NCBI GenBank assembly: GCA_021775455.1
Contig: JAJFHU010000015.1
Coordinates: 1 to 64,000, forward strand
Direction of reading: 5' to 3'
Length of the DNA: 64,000 bases
Source of the DNA: Hyphomicrobiales bacterium
GTDB taxonomy: Bacteria > Pseudomonadota > Alphaproteobacteria > Rhizobiales > Rhizobiaceae
Made by a program: the position numbers and the translations under genes. Positions 26,116 to 36,137 of this stretch are shown in pieces. Position 1 is the stretch's first letter; each line of letters opens with the position of its first letter. Below the pieces are notes generated by a model. The model was not told where the DNA came from, did not search any database, and worked only from the letters and a program-made list of their open reading frames with translations.

Positions 26116-28611
26116 ATGTTTGAGATTCGCTCTTCAGAAATGCTGATACGAACACTGGTTGTGCTTGGGTTGTTGATGGCTGTTAACGTCTGGAGCGTTT
26201 TGGCGAATGCGCAAGGAACACTGACAAAACCCAATATTGGATCGCCCGATGCTTCCACTGGGGAAGCGCAAGTCACTGCCGAAGTATCAGACGCCAATCA
26301 ACTCGGCACGTGGAGTGGGTTTCTTGATTCGGCGAGTCAGGCGATCAAACGCGAAGGGGTAACCAGCGATGAACTGGATCGCTATTTTGGTGAATCTGTT
26401 CGTATTTTACTTGATGCCCGATCCAAGGTTTCAGAATTTGAACCTCAAGTTAACAAACTTACCCAGCAACTCGATGAAATTGGGCCTGCTCCGGCTGATG
26501 GGGAACCTGCCGAAGCGCTGGAAATAACAGACCGACGTGACGCGCTTTCGGCAAAGTTTGCCGAGGCTGATGCCAAGTTGAAAGAAGCCAGACTGGCAAT
26601 CGTTCGCGCCAGTCAAATTCAGGAGGCTGTGGCTGCAAAACGTCGCGACAGATTTGTTCGTGCGCTTACCGCAAGATCAACGGAATCACACAGTTTTTCT
26701 TTTTGGGAGCGCTTTTTTACAGGTTTCACCGGCTTCTCAAAGGGGTTGGGGTTGCTGGCCAAGGATTCCTATGCTGCCGCGACATCGCTTGAAAGACTAA
26801 CACCCTGGAAAAAAACCATTCTGCCGGCGGCATTGATTTCCTCGTTCCTTGTGCTGCTGTATTTTCGACGATGGCTTGGTCGGGTTTCAAGCAACCTTAT
26901 CCCAAATGTAACTGACACCCGGCTTATCGTTCCGGTCCAGGCCTTCTTTGCATTTTGTCAAAATGGTGTGATTGGCGCGGCGATCCCGGTCGTCATTTAC
27001 CAGTGCCTATTCAGGTTTGGTCTGCTGACTGAACGGCTTGAACTGCTTGTTCGCGAGATTGCAATATCGAGCAGCATTCTGATTGCGGCGACCAGTTTGA
27101 TATTGGTTATTTTTTCACCAAATAACAGCAGGTTACGCATTGCTGATTTAAACGATTCAGCAGCCGACAATATTGTAAAGATACTGTTAGTCGGATTGTT
27201 TTTGACCGGGCTGGTCAGGGTTATCAACGTTGCTTCAATAATCCTTGTCTCGCCATTTGAAGTCAGCCTTGGCCTGTCGGTGGTTTTGGCAACAATTGTT
27301 GCAGTAACCGCGTTAATTGTTTTTTGGCAAGCTGCGAATGAACAACAGGAACAGGCGGCGTATCTCGACACTCAAAGCAAAATAATCAGGTGGCGATATC
27401 TGCGGATGTTTCTCTGGATTCTGGCCGTTGTAGTACTGATTGCTATTCCGGTTGGATACATAGCGCTTTCAGAATTTCTGGCACTGCAATTGATATTTGG
27501 CACAATGGTTGTGGCGGTTGCTTGGTTAACGCTTCGTGTACTGGACGCCTATCAGACCAGCGCGTACGATGAACAACAAACTGCTTCCGAAGGCATGGGC
27601 GACCAGTATTCCGGCTCTCCACAATTGGGCGTTATCGGGTTTGGCATCTCCAAACTTCTGGTTTATCTCGCCGCGCTTGTAATGCTTCTTCTGCCCTGGG
27701 GTTATAGGACCAGCGACTTTTTCGAATTGATCAGTCGGGCGTTTTTTGGATTTCAGATCGGTGGACTGAATTTTTCACTATCGACCCTGCTACTTGCTTT
27801 CACGCTGTTTGCAATTGGATACACCGTAACGGTTGCCCTTCGTAGCTGGCTAAATAACCGTTTTCTGCCCACTACCAGTCTTGATGCGGGTTTGAGTAAC
27901 TCAATCTCGACAATATTTGGGTATCTCGGATTTATTCTCGCTGCTGTGTTGGCGATTACGGCAGCTGGATTTGATCTTACCAGCCTCGCATTTATTGCTG
28001 GCGCATTATCGCTTGGTGTTGGTTTTGGTCTTCAAAGCATCATCAACAATTTTGTCTCCGGTCTGATCCTGCTAACTGAACGTCCCATAACTGCTGGCGA
28101 CTGGGTGGTAACGAAGGACGGTGAAGGAACAGTCAAACGAATTTCTGTCCGCTCTACAGAAATTGAAACCTTCGATCGCGCAACCGTTCTTGTTCCCAAT
28201 TCAACGCTGATAACCGAGAGCGTTACCAACTGGACCCACGCAAACAAGATGGGACGAATTATCGTGCCAATCGGTGTCGGATATGATTCTGATCCCGACC
28301 AGGTAAGAGAAATTCTCATGCAGTGTGTAGAAGAAAATCCAGGGATCCTCAAGAAACCGGAACCGGTTGTCTATTTCATTGATTTTGGGGCTGATGCATT
28401 GATTTTTCAATTGCGGGCATTCCTTGCAGACATAAATTACTCACTTTCGGTTCAAAGTGAACTGCGCTTTGCAATTTTGCGAAAGCTGCGTGCCGCAAAA
28501 ATAGAAATTCCATATCCACAACGCGACATTCACATAAAGTCGGGTTCACTGGAGAGTGCAAAACCCGCTACGGTGCGGCCACGGAAAGGTTCAACGACAA
28601 AAAAGAGCTAG
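26116..28611 (+). CDS. MscS-family mechanosensitive channel with DUF3772 domain
   Basis: 831 residues. N-terminal signal or anchor (LIRTLVVLGLLMAV; an ATG at 26140 would give a cleaner signal peptide), a periplasmic coiled region (about 50-190, DUF3772-like), about ten membrane helices, then the MscS pore helix and beta domain (GALSLGVGFGLQSIINNF, GLILLTERPITAGDWV) and a cytoplasmic C-terminal domain. This is the large MscK/YbdG-like architecture of Gram-negative inner membranes, opening on osmotic downshift. Neighbours do not add to its role. Divergent from the TRAP operon. A basic C-terminal tail (RPRKGSTTKKS) ends the protein. Confidence 0.9.
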   Translation: MFEIRSSEMLIRTLVVLGLLMAVNVWSVLANAQGTLTKPNIGSPDASTGEAQVTAEVSDANQLGTWSGFLDSASQAIKREGVTSDELDRYFGESVRILLDARSKVSEFEPQVNKLTQQLDEIGPAPADGEPAEALEITDRRDALSAKFAEADAKLKEARLAIVRASQIQEAVAAKRRDRFVRALTARSTESHSFSFWERFFTGFTGFSKGLGLLAKDSYAAATSLERLTPWKKTILPAALISSFLVLLYFRRWLGRVSSNLIPNVTDTRLIVPVQAFFAFCQNGVIGAAIPVVIYQCLFRFGLLTERLELLVREIAISSSILIAATSLILVIFSPNNSRLRIADLNDSAADNIVKILLVGLFLTGLVRVINVASIILVSPFEVSLGLSVVLATIVAVTALIVFWQAANEQQEQAAYLDTQSKIIRWRYLRMFLWILAVVVLIAIPVGYIALSEFLALQLIFGTMVVAVAWLTLRVLDAYQTSAYDEQQTASEGMGDQYSGSPQLGVIGFGISKLLVYLAALVMLLLPWGYRTSDFFELISRAFFGFQIGGLNFSLSTLLLAFTLFAIGYTVTVALRSWLNNRFLPTTSLDAGLSNSISTIFGYLGFILAAVLAITAAGFDLTSLAFIAGALSLGVGFGLQSIINNFVSGLILLTERPITAGDWVVTKDGEGTVKRISVRSTEIETFDRATVLVPNSTLITESVTNWTHANKMGRIIVPIGVGYDSDPDQVREILMQCVEENPGILKKPEPVVYFIDFGADALIFQLRAFLADINYSLSVQSELRFAILRKLRAAKIEIPYPQRDIHIKSGSLESAKPATVRPRKGSTTKKS

Positions 28612-28615
28612 TTGT

Positions 28616-30259
28616 ATGTTTATCAGTGGAGGCAGCTACAAGGAAATCAAAGCCAGTTTCCAATGGAATATTCCCAATAATTTCAACATGGGAGTTGTTT
28701 GCTGTGACGATTGGGCCAGCAAGGAACCGGAACGGACTGCCCTGATCAAGTGGCGCGAGGGCAAGCCTCTTGAAACACATTCATACGGGCAACTGCGTGC
28801 CGAATCGAACCGGCTGGCAAATGCTCTATCTAAATTGGGTGTTAACTCAGGTGATCGGGTCGCGATCATTTTGCCGCAATGTTTTGAAACTGCAGTTGCC
28901 CATATTGCAATCTACAAGCTTGGCGCGATTGCCGTTCCCCTTGCCCGTTTGTTCGGCGTTGATGCCATAGAATATCGGTTGAACAATTCTGAAGCGGTTG
29001 CGGTGCTGACGGATGATGCCGGATCTGCAAAAGTCCTGGAAATCGCGGACAAGCTTGGACATCTCAAGCATCTGGTTACAACGGGTAATGGCAGGAGATC
29101 AGCGATCCGGTGGGAAAAGATCAAGCACGCGGCATCTGAGAAGTTTGAAGCTGCGCCCACGAGCCCTGATACAGCCGCCCTGATAATTTTTACATCCGGC
29201 ACTACAGGTCCGCCGAAGGGCGCACTTCATGGTCACCGGGTACTGGCTGGACACATACCAGGCGTGCAAGTTCATCATGAATTTCTGCCACAAGCTGGAG
29301 ATATTGGATGGACACCGGCGGATTGGGCCTGGGCAGGCGGCTTGCTGAATATCTTGATGCCTTGTCTGTTTCTCGGCGTACCAGTCGTTTTTGGCGGACT
29401 TGACCGATTTGATCCTGAGAAAGCCTTTCAGATTATTTCGGAAGCAAAAGTCACCAATGCATTTATCCCACCTACTGCACTTCGCCTGATGACAACCGTA
29501 GAAAATCCCGGCGCCCGGTTTGATCTGAAACTGCGGACCATTGGGTCGGGCGGTGAGAGCCTTGGAATTGAAACTTATGAATGGGCCAAAAAGGAACTTG
29601 GTCTGTGTATCAATGAGTTTTACGGACAAACTGAATGCAACTTGATCTTAAGCTCATTCGGCAAGCTTGGCGTTTCCAGACCGGGTACCATTGGTAAACC
29701 GGTTCCAGGTCATGAAGTTGCAGTAATCAACAAGGAGGGTCAGATTTGTGTACCCGGTGAAAGGGGTGAAATCGCTGTAAAGCGACCTGATCCGGTCATG
29801 TTCCTTGAGTACTGGCGCAATCCTGAAGCAACGGAAGAAAAATTTATTGGTGACTGGATGACTACCGGTGATCAGTGTGTTGTTGATGAAGATGGGTATT
29901 TTGTTTTTGTCGGACGTGATGATGACATTATCAGTTATGCAGGCTACCGGGTGGGGCCAGGTGAAATTGAGGACTGCCTTGTATCGCACCCATCCGTTAA
30001 ATTTGCCGTCGCGGTCGGAAAACCGGACAAGCTTCGCGGCGAAATCATAAAAGCCTACATCGTTTTTGTTGATAATGTCGATGAAACCCCGGAGCTAATC
30101 GAAGAAATCCGTCTGCATGCCAAGAGCCGAATGTCGGCCAACATTTATCCGCGGGAAATAGAAGTTGTTGGTGAAATCCCGTTAACGACAACTGGCAAGA
30201 TCATCCGCAGGGTATTCAGGGATCGCGCACGAGTAGAAGCGCAACGAGGCCCAAGCTAG
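28616..30259 (+). CDS. AMP-dependent acyl-CoA synthetase (ACS/MACS-like)
   Basis: 547 residues from the ATG at 28616, 4 nt after the MscS stop; an earlier in-frame start at 28556 would overlap that gene. Adenylate-forming motifs: A3 P-loop IFTSGTTGPPKGALHGH, A5 NEFYGQTECN, A7 TTGDQCVVDEDG, A8 GRDDDIISYAGYRVGPGEIE and the C-terminal Lys in LTTTGKIIRR. It resembles acetyl- or medium-chain acyl-CoA synthetases, converting a carboxylate plus ATP and CoA to acyl-CoA. Substrate not predictable. Convergent with the GNAT-type gene. Confidence 0.9.
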   Translation: MFISGGSYKEIKASFQWNIPNNFNMGVVCCDDWASKEPERTALIKWREGKPLETHSYGQLRAESNRLANALSKLGVNSGDRVAIILPQCFETAVAHIAIYKLGAIAVPLARLFGVDAIEYRLNNSEAVAVLTDDAGSAKVLEIADKLGHLKHLVTTGNGRRSAIRWEKIKHAASEKFEAAPTSPDTAALIIFTSGTTGPPKGALHGHRVLAGHIPGVQVHHEFLPQAGDIGWTPADWAWAGGLLNILMPCLFLGVPVVFGGLDRFDPEKAFQIISEAKVTNAFIPPTALRLMTTVENPGARFDLKLRTIGSGGESLGIETYEWAKKELGLCINEFYGQTECNLILSSFGKLGVSRPGTIGKPVPGHEVAVINKEGQICVPGERGEIAVKRPDPVMFLEYWRNPEATEEKFIGDWMTTGDQCVVDEDGYFVFVGRDDDIISYAGYRVGPGEIEDCLVSHPSVKFAVAVGKPDKLRGEIIKAYIVFVDNVDETPELIEEIRLHAKSRMSANIYPREIEVVGEIPLTTTGKIIRRVFRDRARVEAQRGPS

Positions 30260-30278
30260 ATTGAGCGTGTACGCAAGA

Positions 30279-31511
30279 TCATTTTCGCAAAAGTCGCTTT
30301 GCCACCTTTTTGAAATTTTGCCACCTTTCCAGAGATGATATCAGGCGGGTGGCTCTGGTTTTACCAGTGGGAGATAACCCAATTGCGATGCTTCCCATCT
30401 CTATGCGGTGAGGCCAGAAATTATTTGCGGTCTCGTTGTCTGATGCAGCCAGTGAATCAATCCCGGCAAAATCAGATTGTTGCAGCAATTCATGATTTAC
30501 CTTGAGAATAAGATGCACTCCTACGGAATTTGCGCGGTAATTTTCATCATACGCCATCTTCCATGGATAGTGGTGTGGTCCGGAATTGAAAACGATCATT
30601 GAGGCGACGGCTTTTCCATTAAGGCGCAAAGAAAAAATTCTACAGCGGTTTTCATTTGCCATGTTGGCGATTGCCTGTCGGGCAAATGCTGCTGTTTTCT
30701 TGATCATCTGGAGAGACGTACCTTTGGCACCTTTCCATCCACTTGCTTCAAGCAGCAGGAATTCCTCGAAACGCAACATGATTTTTGAAAAGTCAGATGC
30801 AATTTCAAAGTCGACCTCACCATGCCCAAACAATCTCTCCAAGCCGCGACGCAGCCTGCGCCTGCGTTTGGCGCTTAAAAACTCTTGCTCAAAACTTTTC
30901 GATCCAATGGGATAAAGGGCAGCCCTTTCTTGCCTGCAACCCACCGTCATGCGATCCGCAATCTGATGTACATCTGTCAGGGATTTCACAAAGGTTGATT
31001 GGAGCTTGATGTTTTCAAACAGCAGCGTGGGCACAGCCTTGTCATTATCCTGTAACAGGCAATTGGCAAAGTTTCTGATGGTTTCTTCTGAATCTTCAGC
31101 GTCAAACAATGGGGTTGAATCCGGCGCATAAAAATTACTCCAGGCGCGCATACATGTTTGTGAAGGAAACCCACGGCGTTCTTTCAGCACCGGCATGAAA
31201 ATCTTAAGTGTTTCAACGTTTCCTACCGTATTAGTAAGAACGAGATAATCAATTTCCTTGCCTGCGAGCCGTTCGGTTCCTGCTGAAAGAATTGGGAAAT
31301 CGAAGAAGGGATTGGGGGGAATTGTCCGACCCGCAAGAGATTCAATCTGGGCGCAAAATTCTTTGTTATCCAGACTATCGATGAGACCCAGAGTCCACCT
31401 AGTGGAATTCATGTCGCCAATTTCAGCCAGCACGTAACCACCAGTGTTGAACAGCACGGAAGGTACCGGTTCGATCTTACCGGGTTTGATTTTCTGACGG
31501 TCAGCTTGCAT
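30279..31511 (-). CDS. GNAT/FemAB-like acetyltransferase (BioF2-like domain)
   Basis: 410 residues from the ATG at 31511 (AAAGG 7 nt upstream); the frame extends to 31607 deep into the neighbour, which I reject. The C-terminal half (about 220-370) matches the 'Acetyltransf_6' FemAB-related GNAT fold: SAKRRRRLRRGLERL, CRIFSLRLNGKAVASMIVF, then YPWKMAYDENYRANSVGVHLIL. The N-terminal half is less conserved. Such proteins are often found with exopolysaccharide or cell-wall gene sets. The start overlaps the flippase gene end by 11 nt, so the two are co-translated and likely act in the same glycan or envelope pathway (inference). Confidence 0.75.
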   Translation of the reverse strand: MQADRQKIKPGKIEPVPSVLFNTGGYVLAEIGDMNSTRWTLGLIDSLDNKEFCAQIESLAGRTIPPNPFFDFPILSAGTERLAGKEIDYLVLTNTVGNVETLKIFMPVLKERRGFPSQTCMRAWSNFYAPDSTPLFDAEDSEETIRNFANCLLQDNDKAVPTLLFENIKLQSTFVKSLTDVHQIADRMTVGCRQERAALYPIGSKSFEQEFLSAKRRRRLRRGLERLFGHGEVDFEIASDFSKIMLRFEEFLLLEASGWKGAKGTSLQMIKKTAAFARQAIANMANENRCRIFSLRLNGKAVASMIVFNSGPHHYPWKMAYDENYRANSVGVHLILKVNHELLQQSDFAGIDSLAASDNETANNFWPHRIEMGSIAIGLSPTGKTRATRLISSLERWQNFKKVAKRLLRK

Positions 31512-32931
31512 CTGCCCGCCTTTCGGATTTGCTGTTGCCAGAACGCGCCGGTAAGATAAACGGATGCAACCCCAGGCAACGCCTTGCCATGGAATAAAGC
31601 GCGACACTTTCGAAAGTCAGGGCACAAGTTGTAGCGATCGCAGCGCCATGCAGCCCGTAGTGGGGAATCAGAGACAGGTTAAGGGCAACGTTTACAAACA
31701 GGGTTGCTGCGTACACTCCCGCACAAGATGTCTGGTTTCCCGACATTGTAAGCAGTGCTTCTGCAGGTCCGATGCTGGCACGAATGACAATTCCCAGTGC
31801 AAGTATCCATATCAGACTCTGCCCGGCAACATATTCGGGTCCAAAGAGCATCAGGAAAAACTTCCCAAAAACCATCATGAAGATCGCCAGCAGGAGAGAG
31901 GGCCAAAATGTCCAGGTGACGGTTTTCTGAACGAATACGTCGAAAGCCTGAATATCTCCAGCAGTGTGAAGGGCGGAGTATTGGTGGGATACAGCGGCGC
32001 GAACTGAAAAGTACACGAAATGGACAAGGGCCAACACTTTTGTGCTGGCATAGTAGATGGCTGTATCTTCGGGCCTGGTCATTATGCTGACGAACAAAAT
32101 ATCAACTGATGTCTGAAGGTAATAAAATCCTTCAACAAGGAACATCGGCAATGCGGTAAAGACCCAGTACTTGGCCCTGAATTTCGGTTTTCCGGTTGGC
32201 AGATACTTGAGCAATTTTTTGAAAACACAGAAAAACTGTCCAGCGCTTGTGAGATAACAAGCTATAATGGTTGACCACATCGCGGTATTTGCCGAGGCTG
32301 GATAACCCAACATCAACCCCACGCCAAGAATCAGGAGAATACTGACCGGACGGATGATGTAGGTTGGGACAAACGCAATGGCAGGCCAATTAAATGCCCG
32401 TCCCACCCCGTCCAGAACGCCGGGGGTTGATAGCATTGGAAGGCAGATTGCAGCCAGGTAGATCGGAACTACAAAGGGGTCGGCAACCAATTCAGGTCTG
32501 GCGTACAGGATCCAGGCACCCAAGGCAGCCAGAATTGTGGAGACCAGGAATGAAACCGACAGGCTGAAAACAATGATTCCGCGTTGCAAATCCGGTTGTT
32601 TGCGTTCACGATACTCCGCAATGAAGCGAATTGCTGCGGACGGAAATCCGGCACCGGACAGAGTGCCAAGGACCAGCACACAGGCCCATACGGCAACAAA
32701 TACGCCGTATTCGAAGCTGCCTAGCCAACGCGCAAGCAATACCTGGGAAACAAAGGCAATCAGTGCTCCAGCAATTCTTACTGCAAACGCAAATGCCGCC
32801 AGTCGCTGCGACTGGCTTGCACTATCTGTGTCGGTAAGCAGGCGATCGACAACAGAGATTACAGGCGTAGCACGGCACGCCAGCCTGTCAGGCAAAAGCC
32901 TGCCTATTGCCTTGGTAAGTTTTGTCTCCAC
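31501..32931 (-). CDS. Polysaccharide/oligosaccharide flippase (Wzx-like, MOP superfamily)
   Basis: 476 residues with 12-14 hydrophobic helices and the MOP-type pattern: RIAGALIAFVSQVLLARWLG early (GSFEYGVFVAVWA), later GPEYVAGQSLIWILALGIVI and a C-terminal LNLSLIPHYGLHGAAIATT. The start is GTG at 32931 with GGAGGG just upstream. Such proteins flip lipid-linked glycans across the inner membrane. Only the overlapping GNAT gene accompanies it; no glycosyltransferase is adjacent, so the glycan is unknown. Confidence 0.85.
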   Translation of the reverse strand: METKLTKAIGRLLPDRLACRATPVISVVDRLLTDTDSASQSQRLAAFAFAVRIAGALIAFVSQVLLARWLGSFEYGVFVAVWACVLVLGTLSGAGFPSAAIRFIAEYRERKQPDLQRGIIVFSLSVSFLVSTILAALGAWILYARPELVADPFVVPIYLAAICLPMLSTPGVLDGVGRAFNWPAIAFVPTYIIRPVSILLILGVGLMLGYPASANTAMWSTIIACYLTSAGQFFCVFKKLLKYLPTGKPKFRAKYWVFTALPMFLVEGFYYLQTSVDILFVSIMTRPEDTAIYYASTKVLALVHFVYFSVRAAVSHQYSALHTAGDIQAFDVFVQKTVTWTFWPSLLLAIFMMVFGKFFLMLFGPEYVAGQSLIWILALGIVIRASIGPAEALLTMSGNQTSCAGVYAATLFVNVALNLSLIPHYGLHGAAIATTCALTFESVALYSMARRCLGLHPFILPARSGNSKSERRADAS

Positions 32932-33003
32932 AACTACCCTCCGGAAGTGCGGAAAATACTACTCCAAAGCGTTTAACAAAGCGTTTGGCTTTGAAAATTT
33001 TGG

Positions 33004-33543
33004 TTAACCGCTGAATCCACCGGAATTCAGGAATTCTACCTCCGCAGGTGTAGTCTGTCGGTTCATAATTTCGTTTCGGTGTGGAAATCGACCAAATCGC
33101 TCAATAATATCTCGATGTGTCAATGCGGCTTTGAGTGAATTGGTGTCTGCATAAGTGTGCATCAAAACCACACTGCGTTCCTGATCTGCGATCCTTTCTG
33201 AATGCATAAAAGGCAAATAGAAGAAGTTGCGTAATCGCTGATCGCAGGATTTGTCAAAGTCCTTTTCCAAAGCTTCCCTTGCAATTTCAAGCGCTTGGTC
33301 ATCCTGTTCAAAGCTCTTCGAACTTCCGCGAAACAGGTTGCGGGAAAATTGGTCCAGCAGGATCACCATTGCCAGCGCAGAATTTGCTTCACCCTGCCAA
33401 CCTTGAAGTTCTCCCTGACAGGCAGCTTGGTGTAAATCTCCAAATTTAGTGGCAATCTCTCGGTCTGTTGTTTCATCTTTCGACCACCAGATCCTGGGGC
33501 CCTTTGAAAGCCAGAATTCCAGTATTTCAGATGCCTTTTCCAT
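33004..33543 (-). CDS. DUF924-family protein
   Basis: 179 residues. Recognised by ILEFWLSKGPRIWWSKDE, then MVILLDQFSRNLFRGS, FFYLPFMHSERIADQE and the C-terminal RFGRFPHRNEIMNR. This TPR-like helical family is widespread in proteobacteria and has no proven function. ATG at 33543. It is divergent from the TusA-like gene with about 50 nt between them, which must hold both promoters. No signal peptide, so cytoplasmic. Confidence 0.88.
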   Translation of the reverse strand: MEKASEILEFWLSKGPRIWWSKDETTDREIATKFGDLHQAACQGELQGWQGEANSALAMVILLDQFSRNLFRGSSKSFEQDDQALEIAREALEKDFDKSCDQRLRNFFYLPFMHSERIADQERSVVLMHTYADTNSLKAALTHRDIIERFGRFPHRNEIMNRQTTPAEVEFLNSGGFSG

Positions 33544-33593
33544 GTTTCACCAATTGTAACCGAATCCAAATCATTCTATGAAACCGGCAGTGT

Positions 33594-33851
33594 TTGAACA
33601 AGTATTTGAGTGTTGCAGTGGCAGATTTGGAAACGCCGGTACTCGACCTGAAGGGGTTAAAATGTCCATTGCCGGTTTTAAAGGCACGTAAAGCCATGAT
33701 GCCCATGAAGTCCGGTGACAGGTTGTGGCTTGAAACGACCGATCCCCTGGCGGTTATTGATGTTCCAGCATTTTGCAATGAAAATGGGCATCAACTCTTG
33801 AAAACCGTGGAAGAAGGAAGCGGACACCGTTTTTTGTTGCAATGCGGTTAG
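33594..33851 (+). CDS. TusA-family sulfurtransferase-like protein
   Basis: 85 residues with the TusA core LDLKGLKCPLPVLKARKAM (catalytic Cys in CPLPVLK) and a C-terminal beta strand. TusA-like proteins carry persulfide sulfur to acceptors such as tRNA thiolation or molybdenum cofactor enzymes. The start is uncertain: TTG at 33594 or GTG at 33618, neither with a good ribosome site. It ends overlapping the convergent CobW-family gene by 4 nt. The context gives no clear sulfur-transfer partner. Confidence 0.85.
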   Translation: MNKYLSVAVADLETPVLDLKGLKCPLPVLKARKAMMPMKSGDRLWLETTDPLAVIDVPAFCNENGHQLLKTVEEGSGHRFLLQCG

Positions 33852-34876
33852 TTTGTAAATCCTGGTGCGGATAAAGGATTGTCGAAGACTGCTTCTTTGT
33901 CTGGAGTATCCAGGTCCAAAGCTCCTATAACGCTATTAAAGCGTGTTTTTATTGAACGAACATCCATTTCCTTGACGATAACCACCAGTTGAGTTTGCCG
34001 CTCTTGGTCGTTTCGCCACGCATTCAAGTATTGGTCATCATGACGAAGATTGCCAGAAACCTGAAGAACAAGCGGTGTTTTCGGCATTTCTTTGGTCAGC
34101 ACCAACCCTTTGATCCTTAAGAGATTGTTTCCACAAAATCCGGCAATCAAATCAATCAGTTTTTGTATCTCCGCTTTTGAGAGTGGGTTTTTTGTCCTCA
34201 GACATATCGATCGGTATTTTTTTGAATGGCCGATTGTAGCCTTTGGGAGATTTTTGAAGAGCCCTGCATCTTTCTCGGCGTTCAAAAGTCCTTGCCGCAA
34301 TATCTCATCAGATTTCAAAATTGTTGCTGATGGATTGATTGCCGCAATGGCTGAGCGGGCATTGCTCATCGCATCACTATATTCTGCATCATCAAGCAAA
34401 TCAGTCTTGGTGAACACAACGGTATCTGCAACAGCGATTTGACGGATTGCTTCATCATGCTCATTCAGGATGCATTGGCCCCGCGTGACGTCGTAGGTCG
34501 CAAGGGCTGAAGACAATATGTAATGATCTGAAATTTCTGGATGACCAGCGAGAGCCTGCATGATTGGCACAGGATCCGCGATACCCGTAGTTTCAATGAA
34601 AATGCGATTAAATTTTCGCTCTCGCAGTTCCAGCAACGTATCCAGTAAATCACCACGAATGCTGCAGCAAAGGCAACCGTTAGCGAGTTCAATTACCGTG
34701 TCTGTGCTGCTCTCGACAAGCAGGTGATCAAGCGAAATTTCACCGAATTCATTGACGATCACCAAGGAATTGGCGAACTCAGTGCGCTTCAGGAGGTGGT
34801 TCAGGAAAGTGGTTTTACCGGACCCCAAGAAACCTGAAAGGATATGAACCGGCTTGGCTTTCCTCGGTAAGGTCAT
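33848..34876 (-). CDS. CobW/COG0523-family GTPase (metal chaperone-like)
   Basis: 342 residues. Walker A GFLGSGKTTFLNHLL, the family CxCC metal motif as GCLCCSIRGDL, ETTGIADP, and the G4-like TKTD. COG0523 proteins use GTP to deliver metal, often zinc or cobalt, to client enzymes. The C-terminal CobW_C domain follows. ATG at 34876; it shares one base with the stop of the D,D-carboxypeptidase gene upstream, so the two are co-transcribed. Which metal and client cannot be judged from sequence. Confidence 0.9.
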   Translation of the reverse strand: MTLPRKAKPVHILSGFLGSGKTTFLNHLLKRTEFANSLVIVNEFGEISLDHLLVESSTDTVIELANGCLCCSIRGDLLDTLLELRERKFNRIFIETTGIADPVPIMQALAGHPEISDHYILSSALATYDVTRGQCILNEHDEAIRQIAVADTVVFTKTDLLDDAEYSDAMSNARSAIAAINPSATILKSDEILRQGLLNAEKDAGLFKNLPKATIGHSKKYRSICLRTKNPLSKAEIQKLIDLIAGFCGNNLLRIKGLVLTKEMPKTPLVLQVSGNLRHDDQYLNAWRNDQERQTQLVVIVKEMDVRSIKTRFNSVIGALDLDTPDKEAVFDNPLSAPGFTN

Positions 34877-36036
34877 CAGCGTGGTCTTGGGGTTGGAACC
34901 GGGATGTAACCGCTCCCCTGTTCTGCAGTTTGTTCTGCAATTCCGGCCAATCTGACGGAAGCATATCCCGGGCTTTTGACGGGGACAGGTAGCTTTCCCT
35001 TCAAGACGAATGCCGCACTCATGAAGGCGTCGCTGGGGCCAGCATCAATACCGCCAATTTTTATCGGCAATACATCACCGGCAATTTTTTCTGCCTGCAA
35101 GTATGTGGATTTTATAACGGCTTTCCCACCAGCTGGATCATAGCGCGCTGCACGCGCTTTTTCTGTACACAGGATAGGGCGCATGTTTACCGGAGCAGCA
35201 GATGCGGTGGAACTGGGTTGTGCGAATACCGAACCATTGCCCTTATACTTTTCTGAGAAACCTTCACTCAAAAGTTTTGCGGCACTAACCGCCCGATCAC
35301 CCTGTGAACTGGTTCCCAGTAAGACGGCAATAAGCGATCGTCCGTTGCGGGTTGCGCTGGCAACCAGATTAAATCCGGCGGCACATACAAAGCCGGTTTT
35401 CATTCCTGTAGTTCCAGCAAAATGCTGAAGCAGCAGATTGTAAGAGTAATGTGTTTTGGTTGGTGTGCGAATGGCAATTGAACTGAACAATGGCGCATAC
35501 TGCGGAAACTCTTTCAGAATTGTCATGGAAAGCAACGACATGTCACGGGCAGAACTGAACTGGCCCGTGTTGTGTAATCCGTTTGGATTGGCAAACCTGG
35601 TATTGGTAAGGCCAAGTCTTTGAGATTCAAAATTCATTCGCTCCACGAAGTCCTCTACGGTGCCGGCGACTGCTTCGGCCAGTGCTATTGAAACGTCATT
35701 GGCGCTCTTAACAATGATTATCTTAAGGGCGGTATCAACACGAAGTTGAATACCCTTTTTATATCCCATACGGCTTGGTGGCTGACGTATTGCATTGTGG
35801 GATATTGTTACCGGAGAGCCATTTTCAAGTTCGCCGTTCTGGACCGCTCGAAAGGTTACGTAGGCCGTCATCAACTTGGTAAGGGATGCAGGATACCAGC
35901 GATGATTGGCGTCCTTCTCAGCCAGAATTTCACCACTTGAAGCATCAATCAATATAAAGGGCTGGCTTGCCGCCCCATGTGTTGGCAATACAAGCACCAG
36001 CCATACAAGTAGTGTCATAAACCCGTTGCGGTTCAT
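34876..36036 (-). CDS. D-alanyl-D-alanine carboxypeptidase (PBP5/6-type, S11)
   Basis: 386 residues from the ATG at 36036, which places a signal peptide (NRNGFMTLLVWLVLVLP, cleavage near GAAS) at the N-terminus; a start at 36102 is possible but would bury it. Active-site motifs: SxxK in PASLTKLMTAY, SxN in SAND, KTG in GMKTGFV. Periplasmic enzyme trimming peptidoglycan stem peptides. The C-terminal third is variable and ends in a proline/arginine tail. Co-transcribed with the CobW-like gene. Confidence 0.92.
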   Translation of the reverse strand: MNRNGFMTLLVWLVLVLPTHGAASQPFILIDASSGEILAEKDANHRWYPASLTKLMTAYVTFRAVQNGELENGSPVTISHNAIRQPPSRMGYKKGIQLRVDTALKIIIVKSANDVSIALAEAVAGTVEDFVERMNFESQRLGLTNTRFANPNGLHNTGQFSSARDMSLLSMTILKEFPQYAPLFSSIAIRTPTKTHYSYNLLLQHFAGTTGMKTGFVCAAGFNLVASATRNGRSLIAVLLGTSSQGDRAVSAAKLLSEGFSEKYKGNGSVFAQPSSTASAAPVNMRPILCTEKARAARYDPAGGKAVIKSTYLQAEKIAGDVLPIKIGGIDAGPSDAFMSAAFVLKGKLPVPVKSPGYASVRLAGIAEQTAEQGSGYIPVPTPRPR

Positions 36037-36137
36037 TTTAAGCCTGCTCAAGATCACGATTGCAAATTCCGGTTTGTAATTGGCAAGAAAATCCGCCACC
36101 ATCGTAATTCAACTCTGTAGTCTGTATGAGGATGATA

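Noticed and set aside
33594-34876. Functional link between TusA-like and CobW-like genes
   Set aside because: They are convergent and merely overlap by 4 nt; no shared promoter or known joint pathway.
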